Shown here: piece by piece, positions 20,973 through 27,013 of the stretch
Numbering within the stretch: the stretch's first letter is position 1
How the letters are laid out: each line of letters starts with the position of its first letter
Virus record (IMG/VR): IMGVR_UViG_3300037153_000545
Location: 1 to 30,165 of that record
Strand: one strand, 5' to 3'
Source of the DNA: a virus
Length of the DNA stretch: 30,165 nt
Made by a program: the position numbers and the translations under genes
Notes under the pieces: model-generated
Database searches by the model: none
The model's input: the letters and a program-made list of their open reading frames with translations, nothing else
Told to the model about the DNA's origin: nothing

Positions 20973-21225
20973 TAGGCTGAGCCCAATGACCACACCAGTC
21001 GGTGGCTTTGACCTCGGGCCACTCGACGCCCAGGACATACGACGTGCGTTCGCTGGGGTAGGAGGCAGGTTGACTGGCTGGTCGTTGTGCCGGTACGGGT
21101 TGCGCAAAGCGGCAATAGCCGATCTGCACACCGTCGACGGTGACTTCATGACCGTAGAACGCAAACGGACCGGCGAAGTCAATGAACGAACAGTTCCCAC
21201 AATTCTGGCCGTCAGGGATAGGCAT
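20965..21225 (-). CDS. Small cysteine-containing protein, first gene of the late operon
   Basis: The 86-aa product starts at ATG 21225. Four cysteines are visible: CGNC near residue 9, one in IGYCRF and one in ATDWCGHW. The spacing suits a zinc or iron-sulfur site. The central sequence (FIDFAGPFAFYGHEVTVDGV) has regular strands. I do not recognise the family. It precedes the HNH nuclease with an 8-bp overlap and is nearest to the presumed late promoter. A GAAGG ribosome site lies about 9 nt upstream. Confidence 0.72.
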   Translation of the reverse strand: MPIPDGQNCGNCSFIDFAGPFAFYGHEVTVDGVQIGYCRFAQPVPAQRPASQPASYPSERTSYVLGVEWPEVKATDWCGHWAQPSA

Positions 21226-21260
21226 GGAACTTGGCCTTCGTCCGGCTGCAGTCTAGGACA

Positions 21261-21294
21261 CCCGTGAAACAATCGCACGCCGGTGTTTCACGGG
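21261..21294. repeat. 11-bp perfect inverted repeat in the late control region
   Basis: CCCGTGAAACA and TGTTTCACGGG are separated by 12 nt. The dyad lies 36 bp upstream of the first late gene, just upstream of and partly in place of a -35 for the TAGACT hexamer. It is the strongest dyad near any operon start in this genome. It fits a binding site for a dimeric late activator or repressor. No T-run follows, so it is not a classic terminator. Confidence 0.6.
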
Positions 21295-21400
21295 AGCGGT
21301 CCCGACAAGCACCGCGGCGACGACCTGGGCGCGCAGCTCGGGCGAGTGCGGGACACCGCGCGGCACTACGCATTTCCTGACAGTGCGATACCACATGTGA

Positions 21401-21406
21401 TATCAT
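21401..21406 (+). promoter_or_regulatory. Probable hicA promoter, leaderless
   Basis: CTGACA (21378-21383 area) and TATCAT (21401-21406) form a reasonable -35/-10 pair with about 17-18 nt between them. The GTG start of hicA follows TATCAT after exactly 6 nt, so the transcript would begin at the start codon. A CACATGTG palindrome lies between the two hexamers and could be a HicB operator. Confidence 0.55.
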
Positions 21407-21412
21407 AAGTCA

Positions 21413-21652
21413 GTGTCGGAGAGCAGGCAGCAGAAGCAGTGGGCCAGGCTGAACGCGCATCCGCGCAGCGTTTCGTTCGACGAGTTGCGGCACCTGCTGG
21501 AACTCTCCGGGTGGACGCTGGTGCGGACCAGCGGCAGCCATCACACCTTTGAATCCGGCACCCAGCGACTGACGATTCCCTATCGTCGCCCGCACGTGCT
21601 GCCCATCTACGTTCGCCTGGTGCTCGCCGCCACCAACCCATCGAAGGAGTAA
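21413..21652 (+). CDS. hicA: HicA mRNA interferase toxin (second system)
   Basis: The 79-aa product has the HicA fold in residues 20-79: SFDELRHLLELSGWTLVRTS, then GSHHTFESG with the catalytic His (H43 or H44), and strands leading to LTIPYRRPHVLPIYVRLVL. The GSHH motif is intact, unlike the other HicA in this genome. The first 18 residues are an extra basic leader. The gene precedes hicB by 7 bp in the usual toxin-first order, and the start appears to be leaderless. It sits alone with its antitoxin between late and early operons on the opposite strand. Confidence 0.88.
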   Translation: MSESRQQKQWARLNAHPRSVSFDELRHLLELSGWTLVRTSGSHHTFESGTQRLTIPYRRPHVLPIYVRLVLAATNPSKE

Positions 21653-21659
21653 CCATCCC

Positions 21660-22094
21660 ATGAGCCCTCGCCTCAGTGCCACGGCTCGAGCGTCCAGCGT
21701 CGATCGTGATCCAGCACGACCGCCGGAGCCGGCCGTACTGGCCCGTGTCCACGCCATCATGCGCAAGCCGTATCACAAGACCATCGTCGGAGACATGGAT
21801 GAGGGATACCTCGGCATGGTCACGGAGCTCGACGGCTGCCTGACCGCGGGCGAGACCGAAGCCGAGACGCTCGAACTGCTCCGCGACGCCATGCAGTTGT
21901 GGCTGATTGTTGCCGTAGAGAGCGGTACCTCGATTCCGGAGCCCAGTCCGGCGGTGCCAGACGTGAGCGGCAAAATGCTGCTGCGCATGCCCAAGTCGCT
22001 GCACCGCGACCTGGCTGTGCAAGCCGAGCGCGAGGCTGTCAGCATCAACCAGCTGGCCGTGACGCTGATCGCACGGGGTCTGGCCCGCACCTAG
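21660..22094 (+). CDS. hicB: HicB antitoxin with C-terminal RHH domain (second system)
   Basis: The 144-aa product starts at ATG 21660, placed by an AAGGAG site about 10 nt upstream. Residues 1-33 are an Arg/Pro-rich leader. Residues 38-95 are the HicB domain (YHKTIVGDMDEGYLGMVTEL, GCLTAGETEAETLELLRDAM). Residues 105-144 are a ribbon-helix-helix/HicB DNA-binding domain (KMLLRMPKSLHRDLAVQAER, VSINQLAVTLIARGL). Such antitoxins neutralise HicA and repress their own promoter. The converging early operon ends 14 bp downstream. Confidence 0.9.
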   Translation: MSPRLSATARASSVDRDPARPPEPAVLARVHAIMRKPYHKTIVGDMDEGYLGMVTELDGCLTAGETEAETLELLRDAMQLWLIVAVESGTSIPEPSPAVPDVSGKMLLRMPKSLHRDLAVQAEREAVSINQLAVTLIARGLART

Positions 22095-22108
22095 CCTCGT
22101 CTGCGACA

Positions 22109-22231
22109 TCAGCGTTTGACTTTCTCGAGCAGCTCGTCCCAGCGCGGCCGCTGGTACCAGGCCAGGAGCGCGAGCAGCACGTCCAGGACCTGCGCCACGT
22201 GCTGCCGCTCGAGGTGCTCCTGCTCGGTCAT
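22109..22231 (-). CDS. 40-aa helical protein, last gene of the early operon
   Basis: The ATG at 22231 overlaps the previous stop as TGATG. The product is one amphipathic helix pair: EQEHLERQHVAQVLDVLLAL followed by LAWYQRPRWDELLEKVKR. It is too short for family recognition. Translational coupling and codon use support a real gene. It could assist the replisome-organiser-like protein encoded just upstream. Confidence 0.65.
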   Translation of the reverse strand: MTEQEHLERQHVAQVLDVLLALLAWYQRPRWDELLEKVKR

Positions 22232-22836
22232 CACGAATCGACCGCGACCCATTCTCGCTTGCCGTCGGCGCCGATGCGCTGGACGTACTCGGTCCCGTTT
22301 TCGTCGAAGGTGAGACCGTTTCGTCTTTTCGATCTTCGCCCCCCTTGGGGGGTAGGGGGGTCCTCACGGAGTGAGTTACGAGAAGGAAAAGAAGACGAAG
22401 AAGACGAAGAAGACGAAGGCTGGCCGGGCCGTGGCCGGGCCGTGGCCGGGGGAGCACCTAGGTCCGGCTCCGGGTCGTACCCAGGGTTAACCACAGGGGG
22501 GACCACGTAGCCCTCCGGAGCGGGCACCACTGAGACGTCTTCGCGCGGATGTGGACGCTGATGCTTATGCCAATTGTGGACCTGGATGCAGCGTTGTCCA
22601 TCCCGTTCGTAGCGCATGATGAATCCACACGCGGCAAGTCTGCTCAACGCACGGTCCACGTCCAACGTGTCGTAGGGAAACAACTCCGATTTGATCAACT
22701 TCGGACGGTCGAGCAGCCGTCCATCACGATCCGCCAGCGTCCACAGCCCCGCAAACAGCAGTCGGACCAACGGTGGCAACCCACACAGTTGCTCATTTTT
22801 GAAAAATCCGGGTCTCAACGAGCGTGTGCGAGGCAT
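22231..22836 (-). CDS. Replisome-organiser-like winged-helix protein
   Basis: The 201-aa product starts at ATG 22836, coupled to the previous gene by TGATG. Residues 8-98 carry the pattern of phage replication-initiation winged-helix domains: RPGFFKNEQLCGLPPLVRLL, FAGLWTLADRDGRLLDRPKL, IKSELFPYD, LSRLAACGFIMRYERDGQRC and VHNWHKHQRPHPRED. The rest is a disordered linker with nine serines in a row, encoded by three copies of the 9-mer GAAGACGAA on the plus strand (22391-22417), and a short conserved tail (LTFDENGTEYVQRIGADGKR). Such proteins bind the origin and load host helicase. No helicase or primase gene is present elsewhere. A transcriptional role is the alternative. Confidence 0.68.
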   Translation of the reverse strand: MPRTRSLRPGFFKNEQLCGLPPLVRLLFAGLWTLADRDGRLLDRPKLIKSELFPYDTLDVDRALSRLAACGFIMRYERDGQRCIQVHNWHKHQRPHPREDVSVVPAPEGYVVPPVVNPGYDPEPDLGAPPATARPRPGQPSSSSSSSSSFPSRNSLREDPPTPQGGRRSKRRNGLTFDENGTEYVQRIGADGKREWVAVDS

Positions 22837-23180
22837 CACCTCGCCCGGAGCGCCTGAACCTTGAGGGACGGCAGACGCACCCACCGGTTCAGTCCGAGCA
22901 ACCGGTAGGAAGTCGGACTGATCCGCGCCCACAAACCAGCAGTCACCATCGCTTCGCAGACCGCACCAATCTCGTCCGGCTCCAACTCGCAAATCGTCGG
23001 CACGTCACTGACATCGAAATCGACGTCGCGACGATGCTCTCGGCCAGCCCGTTCGTTCAGATGCCCGGCGGCCATCACGTACGCGCCAATCAGGAAAGTG
23101 CCATCAATGTCCAGGTTCCCGATGCCAGCCAAATGATCCCGAAGACTGCTACTCACCTCGATGTGGTCATCCTCGGCCAT
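22836..23180 (-). CDS. Early-operon hypothetical, possible winged-helix partner
   Basis: The 114-aa product includes HIEVSSSLRDHLAGIGNLDI, FLIGAYVMAAGHLNERA, ICELEPDEIGAVCEAMVTAG and RISPTSYRLLGLNRWVRLPS. The order of helices followed by a Y-R-L-L-G-L strand resembles a small winged helix. It is translationally coupled to the replisome-organiser-like gene and may work with it. The family is not recognised. Confidence 0.65.
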   Translation of the reverse strand: MAEDDHIEVSSSLRDHLAGIGNLDIDGTFLIGAYVMAAGHLNERAGREHRRDVDFDVSDVPTICELEPDEIGAVCEAMVTAGLWARISPTSYRLLGLNRWVRLPSLKVQALRAR

Positions 23181-23185
23181 GAAAG

Positions 23186-23485
23186 CTAGGCCTGTTCGCT
23201 CGCGCGCGTCCCACGTCGTCGGCGCCCCGCGGACGGCACCGCGACCTCGTCCTCGTCGACGTGGCCGTTGGTGCGATCCTCCACCTCCTCTTCGTCGGCT
23301 TCAAAGAGCGGCCCCATCGACGCCTGCGCCTCGGCCAGGCTGACGACCAGGTCCTCGCCGAGCTGCGAGAACAGCCAATCCGATGGAATGTCGTGCGCTT
23401 CCAGATTCAGCCGCACCACGGTGCGCACATCGTCGGCGCGTGAGGGCGTGCCGCGCACCGCGGCGAGGCGTGCTTTGAACTGCAT
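23186..23485 (-). CDS. 99-aa acidic early protein, unknown
   Basis: The start ATG 23485 follows a GAAGG/AAAGGA purine stretch. The N-terminal two-thirds look folded (VRTVVRLNLEAHDIPSDWLF, QLGEDLVVSLAEAQASMGPL). The middle is very acidic (EADEEEVED) and the C-terminus is basic (GRRRRGTRAS). No family is recognised. An upstream in-frame extension overlaps the neighbouring gene and is not convincing. Confidence 0.62.
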   Translation of the reverse strand: MQFKARLAAVRGTPSRADDVRTVVRLNLEAHDIPSDWLFSQLGEDLVVSLAEAQASMGPLFEADEEEVEDRTNGHVDEDEVAVPSAGRRRRGTRASEQA

Positions 23486-23492
23486 GGGGCCT

Positions 23493-23750
23493 TCAGTCCT
23501 TTCTCGGTCTGTCTCTACATGTACGCCAGTGACTCGTTCCTGTGCGTGTGCCGTCAGGTTTGATATCGAAGGGGCAGCGCTTGTTGTTTGCGCGAGTAAA
23601 ACCCCACCAGATCGGGGCTTTGCAGAGCGGTTGACCACACGTTGTAGATGGCGCCGCGCTCGGCAGCAGCAGTTCGCGCGCATCGTTCGGATAACAGCGC
23701 CAGGCGTACTCACGCTGCGTCTCGCCCTCGAGCGCCGGCGGCCGCGGCAT
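23493..23750 (-). CDS. Small zinc-ribbon-like phage protein
   Basis: The 85-aa product is coupled to the upstream gene by TGATG. It contains CGQPLCKAPIWWGFTRANNK followed by RCPFDIKPDG and TSHWRTC. C-x4-C-x-A-P-I-x-W spaced from H-W-x-x-C is a pattern common in small actinophage-type proteins of unknown function that probably bind zinc. Residues 1-30 include EGETQREYAWRCYPNDAREL. Confidence 0.72.
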   Translation of the reverse strand: MPRPPALEGETQREYAWRCYPNDARELLLPSAAPSTTCGQPLCKAPIWWGFTRANNKRCPFDIKPDGTRTGTSHWRTCRDRPRKD

Positions 23751-23914
23751 CAGCGCACCGCTGCAGACCGACGTCGGAACAGTCGCGAGTGGAACCGCCA
23801 CTTGCATCGCGGCGAGCAGAACGCACGCTCGCCCGCGCGCCCCGCGTGATCGCGCACAAAGGCGTCACCACATTCAGCGCACTTGTGTACCGGCACGAAG
23901 TACACGCGCGTCAT
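23750..23914 (-). CDS. 54-aa zinc-finger protein
   Basis: ATG 23914 overlaps the previous gene's stop, and the stop overlaps the next start as TGATG. The product has two cysteine pairs, KCAECGDAFVRD and FCSPRCKWRFHSR, the layout of a treble-clef or FYVE/FCS-like finger. The basic C-terminus (RRRSAAVR) could bind nucleic acid. It is one of several tiny zinc-binding proteins in this operon. Confidence 0.75.
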   Translation of the reverse strand: MTRVYFVPVHKCAECGDAFVRDHAGRAGERAFCSPRCKWRFHSRLFRRRSAAVR

Positions 23915-24159
23915 ATCCGATGGGCGCCGCCAATGTAGATGTCGGGCACCGTCTGTGTGAGCTGGGCCGCGTTGAACGATTGCGCGCCGACCACCGTCGG
24001 CAGGACCTGCGTCGTCATGCCGCCGTATGGATTCACGGCTTGCAGCTGAGCGAACGGATTCACCTGCGCCGCGGTCAGCGGGGTAGCCACGGTTGGATAG
24101 GTCTTCTCCTCAGATTTCTTGGACATCGGAGCAGACTTCACAGGAGCGGGCGCGCTCAC
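23911..24159 (-). CDS. 82-aa early hypothetical protein
   Basis: GTG 24159 overlaps the upstream stop as GTGA; an internal ATG at 24126 (MSKKSEEK) is an alternative. The sequence has a Lys/Ser-rich start, then Ala/Gln/Val-rich segments (PLTAAQVNPFAQLQAVNPYG, QVLPTVVGAQSFNAAQLTQT) and ends DIYIGGAHRI. The composition suggests low complexity and little globular core. The family is not recognised. Confidence 0.6.
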   Translation of the reverse strand: MSAPAPVKSAPMSKKSEEKTYPTVATPLTAAQVNPFAQLQAVNPYGGMTTQVLPTVVGAQSFNAAQLTQTVPDIYIGGAHRI

Positions 24160-24362
24160 GCAAAAGGGCGCACGAGGACCTCGAGCCGCGAGCGGTCGAC
24201 TGCCTTCAATTCGCCGTTGGAGTCCAGCACCGCGCTGATGGCGGCCGACTGCGCGTCACGTGCGATCACCGCCTTCGGGCCGAAGATCAGCTCCTGCCCG
24301 ATGCCATCCTCCGCGGCCTTCTTCGTCGGGTTCTGCAGGATCGCGACTTCAAACAAAGGCAT
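24156..24362 (-). CDS. 68-aa conserved early phage protein
   Basis: The product starts MPLFEVAILQNPTKKAAEDG and contains ELIFGPKAVIARDAQSAAIS followed by VLDSNGELKAVDRSRLEVLV. Small proteins with this MPLFEVAI-x-x-P-T-K-K pattern and GPKAVIA-x-D core are common in phage early operons. Their function is unknown. It overlaps both neighbours by 1-4 bp and lies immediately downstream of the annealing-protein gene. Confidence 0.72.
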   Translation of the reverse strand: MPLFEVAILQNPTKKAAEDGIGQELIFGPKAVIARDAQSAAISAVLDSNGELKAVDRSRLEVLVRPFA

Positions 24363-25084
24363 CAGAGCAGGCCTTCCTCTTTGCGCTGACGATCGATCTC
24401 GGCAATCTCCTGCTGGCGTCTGGCCGCCGCCGCGTGCGCCTGATCGACGATCGCCTTCGCCTCCGGTGGTCGGTCGATGACCTCGCCGGTCGACGTGTCC
24501 ACGTCGTACACGTCGCCGTCCTCGCCGAAGATCTCCACGTACCGCTGGGCGTCGCGCGCCAGTTTGCCGGGCTCATCCCGCTCGGCGATCGCGTCCTCGA
24601 CGTCGGTCGCATCCGGAATCTCCAGCCCAAATGCCAGCCTGCTCGCACGGGCAATCGCTCGCTTTTCGGCCATCTCCTGTGGGTGGCTGCCGGTCGGCGT
24701 GTTCTTACTGCGCTCCGCGGCCGTTACCTTGCCGCGCGCCACGATGTCGCCCCAGTCGCGAGTGTGCATGGTGCACTCGACCACCAGGTCGTCAGCCTTG
24801 TATCCCCAGGCGTTTTTCTCCTCCGCCGTCAGCGGCCGCGTCGCCAGACCGCGGAACTGTGGGTGCCGTCGCGCCAGATAAATACGCCCGTCGATGGTGT
24901 ACCACGGCTTGCCCTGGAACAACCCGACGTGAGTGAGCGGGTCGAGGTGATAGCGCTGCGACACCAGGTAGACCATGTTCAGCTGGTCTTTGGTCGCCCC
25001 CTCGAGCGAAAACCCCTTGCCCTGGGCGATGTCCAGACGCGTCCGTAATTGACGGTCACTCAATTTCTCAATGGCTTGCGTCAT
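24362..25084 (-). CDS. Redbeta/RecT-superfamily single-strand annealing protein
   Basis: The 240-aa protein has the Bet/RecT sequence logic in order. YHLDPLTHVGLFQGKPWYTI leads into DGRIYLARRHPQFRGL, matching Bet's N-P-F...G-W...H-P-Q-F. Then comes LVVECTMHTRDWG, matching C-x-I-x-R-x-D. Last is GSHPQEMAEKRAIARASRLA with FGL and DATDVE, matching H-P-x-R-M-x-x-K-A-x-x-x-A-R-x-A-F-G...D.E. It would anneal complementary single strands during phage replication and recombination. The C-terminal 60 residues are acidic then basic helical, perhaps a host-SSB contact. A DEDDh exonuclease gene is 15 bp upstream in the same operon, a likely partner. Confidence 0.68.
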   Translation of the reverse strand: MTQAIEKLSDRQLRTRLDIAQGKGFSLEGATKDQLNMVYLVSQRYHLDPLTHVGLFQGKPWYTIDGRIYLARRHPQFRGLATRPLTAEEKNAWGYKADDLVVECTMHTRDWGDIVARGKVTAAERSKNTPTGSHPQEMAEKRAIARASRLAFGLEIPDATDVEDAIAERDEPGKLARDAQRYVEIFGEDGDVYDVDTSTGEVIDRPPEAKAIVDQAHAAAARRQQEIAEIDRQRKEEGLL

Positions 25085-25099
25085 AGTCCTCCTCTCATC

Positions 25100-25639
25100 T
25101 CAGCCCTGCACTCCGCTGCACAACGCCAGGAACTCCCACGCGCGCTTGTTCCAGCGTGCGTCCGCTAAAGCGTGGTGTTCGCCCTTGCCCAGCTCGGGCA
25201 GTGCGGGATTGCCGAGCTGGGCCGCCCACTGCTTGATGTCGCGGCAGTACATCGGCCAGCCCTTCGGCAGGCTGACCATCGTGCCGAACAACTGGCACAG
25301 CACCACCCAGTCGTAGTCGGCGTAATAGCCCCAGAACTCAGGTTTGCCGTGCTGCTCCGGATCGCAGAAGGCGCGCACTGCGTAGGCGATACTTTTGCGA
25401 CTCAGCAGGCCTCCTGCGCCACCGTCACGACTCCAGACATTCGGAGCTCGCTTATCGGGCTGAAGCGACCACAACTGCGGGAGGACATTCTCTTTCACCC
25501 ACTCATTGGCACGCGAGAGATTGACGTCCGCGGACTCGGCGTAGAACTCGCGGGCGTCCTCCGCGACGATGCCGATGCTCAGCAGGTCGAGAGGCTGGCC
25601 CGGAGCCTCGATGAACTCGGTGTCGAGCCAGTAGCGCAT
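25100..25639 (-). CDS. DEDDh 3'-5' exonuclease (Rv2179c-like)
   Basis: The 179-aa protein has all DEDDh motifs: ExoI D6 and E8 (YWLDTEFIE), ExoII D108/D110 (WGYYADYDWVVL) and ExoIII with H156 and D160 (EHHALADARWN). Length and motif context match the Rv2179c-like family of mycobacterial and phage nucleases, known for 3' exonuclease action on RNA. Next to an annealing protein it may resect DNA or RNA-primed ends instead. The start overlaps the Rpf-like gene stop by one base. Confidence 0.85.
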   Translation of the reverse strand: MRYWLDTEFIEAPGQPLDLLSIGIVAEDAREFYAESADVNLSRANEWVKENVLPQLWSLQPDKRAPNVWSRDGGAGGLLSRKSIAYAVRAFCDPEQHGKPEFWGYYADYDWVVLCQLFGTMVSLPKGWPMYCRDIKQWAAQLGNPALPELGKGEHHALADARWNKRAWEFLALCSGVQG

Positions 25640-26127
25640 TAATGCAGCCCCACCACCCTGCTACAGACCGGCCACGCGCCCGGGCCTTGCATCGCGAGCG
25701 TGCGTTCAGCCACAACAATCTGTTGTTCGCGTGTCGCGTAGTCCGCGCGCCAGGCAAACGCCAATCCACCGTGCCGCGCCCAGGTCGCTGCGTCGAACTG
25801 GAGGCCGCCCTTGTACAGCGGGTTGGACCGCGACGCCCAGTTCCCGGAGGCCTCGCATTGGCTCAACCGGTCCCAGATCGTCACCACCGGCTTTCTCAAC
25901 GGTGGCGTGACACGCTCGAGCAGGCCCTCCGCGCGCACGTACACCCACGGGTCCACGCCCACGGTGTTGGCCGCGCCGGCCAGGTCCACCGCGTCGACAC
26001 CGGCCGCGGCGGCCGCGGTCTCCACGTCCGTCTTCGGGTCCTGGGCGCGAATGCCGAGTGCAGCGCCGACCAGCGCCATCGCCACGACACCACTGACAAA
26101 CCCGACGCCGAACCCCAGACGCAGCAT
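25639..26127 (-). CDS. Rpf-like muralytic transglycosylase with N-terminal membrane anchor
   Basis: The 162-aa protein has a hydrophobic N-terminus (6-27, FGVGFVSGVVAMALVGAALG), a linker and a resuscitation-promoting-factor domain at about 84-160. The domain is shown by WDRLSQCEASGNW with catalytic Glu92, KGGLQFDAATWARHGG, REQQIVVAERTLAMQG and AWPVCSRV. C91 and C155 match the family disulfide. Rpf enzymes cut peptidoglycan glycan strands and help dormant Actinobacteria resume growth. This one lies in the early operon, far from the lysis genes, between a zinc-ribbon gene and the exonuclease. It could serve as endolysin, cell-wall remodeller or host-reviving factor. The ATG follows the upstream stop directly. 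Confidence 0.88.
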   Translation of the reverse strand: MLRLGFGVGFVSGVVAMALVGAALGIRAQDPKTDVETAAAAAGVDAVDLAGAANTVGVDPWVYVRAEGLLERVTPPLRKPVVTIWDRLSQCEASGNWASRSNPLYKGGLQFDAATWARHGGLAFAWRADYATREQQIVVAERTLAMQGPGAWPVCSRVVGLH

Positions 26128-26340
26128 CTAAACAAGACTCCGCAGGGGATGACTGCTCGGCGTGGCCGTCCGCAGGCGCATCGCGCGCTGGCTCCTGAAC
26201 TCACCAGGCGCAGCCGCTTCCCGCTCGAGCCTGCACAGGGCTTCGAAGCACGGCCCACACACAGGAACGCAGCCCTGGTACACAACGAGGCGCCGCGTGC
26301 ACTCGGTGCACTTCGCCCAGACCCAGCGTCGACGCGCCAC
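26128..26340 (-). CDS. 70-aa zinc-ribbon protein
   Basis: The product begins MARRRWVWAKCTECTRRLVV and continues YQGCVPVCGPCFEALCRLER. The two C-x2-C pairs make a classic zinc ribbon. The C-terminus is Arg/Ser-rich. It abuts genes on both sides. A transcription or nucleic-acid adaptor role is possible, but no specific family is recognised. Confidence 0.72.
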   Translation of the reverse strand: MARRRWVWAKCTECTRRLVVYQGCVPVCGPCFEALCRLEREAAAPGEFRSQRAMRLRTATPSSHPLRSLV

Positions 26341-26574
26341 TCAGCCAGCCCTCGTCCCGCGCCACTCCCGACGGAATGGGTCGTGGTGGTGCAACCCGTA
26401 ACTCACGTCGCCGGAGCGAGCATGAATCGTCAGAATGCCGTCGCCATAGCTGGCGAGTTGTGGGTCCAGCTCCTCGAGAAAGGCCTCGGCCACGAGAATC
26501 TCGTCCGGCGCATCCAGGATCTCCACGGTCCGACCATCCGGACCCTGCGAAACAACCACGACGGGACGCGCCAT
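26341..26574 (-). CDS. 77-aa early hypothetical protein
   Basis: From ATG 26574 the product is MARPVVVVSQGPDGRTVEIL, then DAPDEILVAEAFLEELDPQL and ILTIHARSGDVSYGLHHHDP, ending FRREWRGTRAG. The strand-helix-strand pattern suggests a small alpha/beta fold. It overlaps the upstream 28-aa membrane peptide gene. No family is recognised. The longer upstream frame is Arg/Ser-rich and unlikely. Confidence 0.66.
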   Translation of the reverse strand: MARPVVVVSQGPDGRTVEILDAPDEILVAEAFLEELDPQLASYGDGILTIHARSGDVSYGLHHHDPFRREWRGTRAG

Positions 26575-26660
26575 CAGTCGAGACTCCGGATGACGATAAC
26601 CAGTACGAGCGCCACCAGTGCACCGAACACCAGCAGCACGTGGAAGTGCTCGTCGGTCAC
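26574..26660 (-). CDS. 28-aa membrane peptide
   Basis: The GTG start at 26660 overlaps the previous stop as GTGA. The product is TDEHFHVLLVFGALVALVLV then IVIRSLD, one hydrophobic span flanked by acidic and basic residues (N-out or N-in not resolved). Coupling to both neighbours supports translation. Its role is unknown. Confidence 0.55.
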   Translation of the reverse strand: MTDEHFHVLLVFGALVALVLVIVIRSLD

Positions 26661-27013
26661 GCGGCCTCGGCCCTTCCACGCAAGCAGTCGTGCTTCCTGA
26701 CCGGCACGAGCTCGTCGTGCTCGAGGCACAGGTAGGCGCGGCACAAGGGGCACCACGTCTCGGCTTCACGAGAGCAGCCGAATTGCTGGCACAACTCGGG
26801 ATCGGGCCACACGGCGGGACCCTCGATGTCCTCGACTGTGCAACTGAGCACGGGGCGCGCCCCGTCAGGTCCGGCGAGGGGTTGCGGAAAGGCGCGGCGT
26901 AAGCTGCTGGCTCGAGGACCAGCCCCAGGACATTGGGTACCGCGAGAAAGTCCGCTTTCCACCTTGTCGTTCACACCTGTCAAACGCGCCCCGATGCTCA
27001 TGCCCTCCGTCAC
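26657..27013 (-). CDS. 118-aa protein with C-terminal B-box-like zinc finger
   Basis: It starts at GTG 27013 overlapping the upstream stop, or at ATG 27001, which has GGAGG two bases upstream. The C-terminal half carries cysteines and histidines in a B-box or ZF-like array: LCQQFGCSREAETWCPLCRA followed by YLCLEHDELVPVRKHDC. The N-terminal half is Pro/Arg/Ser-rich and probably unstructured. It is another member of the zinc-finger cluster of this operon. Confidence 0.66.
   Translation of the reverse strand: MTEGMSIGARLTGVNDKVESGLSRGTQCPGAGPRASSLRRAFPQPLAGPDGARPVLSCTVEDIEGPAVWPDPELCQQFGCSREAETWCPLCRAYLCLEHDELVPVRKHDCLRGRAEAA

Larger units (their letters stand above)
21226..21412. promoter_or_regulatory. 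Divergent late / hicAB control region
   Basis: This 187-bp gap separates the start of the 17.6-kb minus-strand late operon from the plus-strand hicA. It holds an 11-bp perfect dyad (21261-21294), a possible late -10 TAGACT (21255-21250, minus strand) and a -35/-10 pair for hicA. A packaging site could also lie here, next to the HNH-terS-terL genes, but no known cos sequence is recognisable. Confidence 0.5.

Noticed and set aside
20661-21278. Longer 205-aa HNH protein
   Set aside because: The upstream half overlaps the convincing 86-aa cysteine protein in another frame and is Arg/Ser-rich. GTG 20972 gives a compact HNH protein.
21261-21294. Intrinsic terminator between hicA and the late operon
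   Set aside because: The stem is strong, but no T-run follows on either strand, and both flanking genes are divergent, so no transcript needs to end there.
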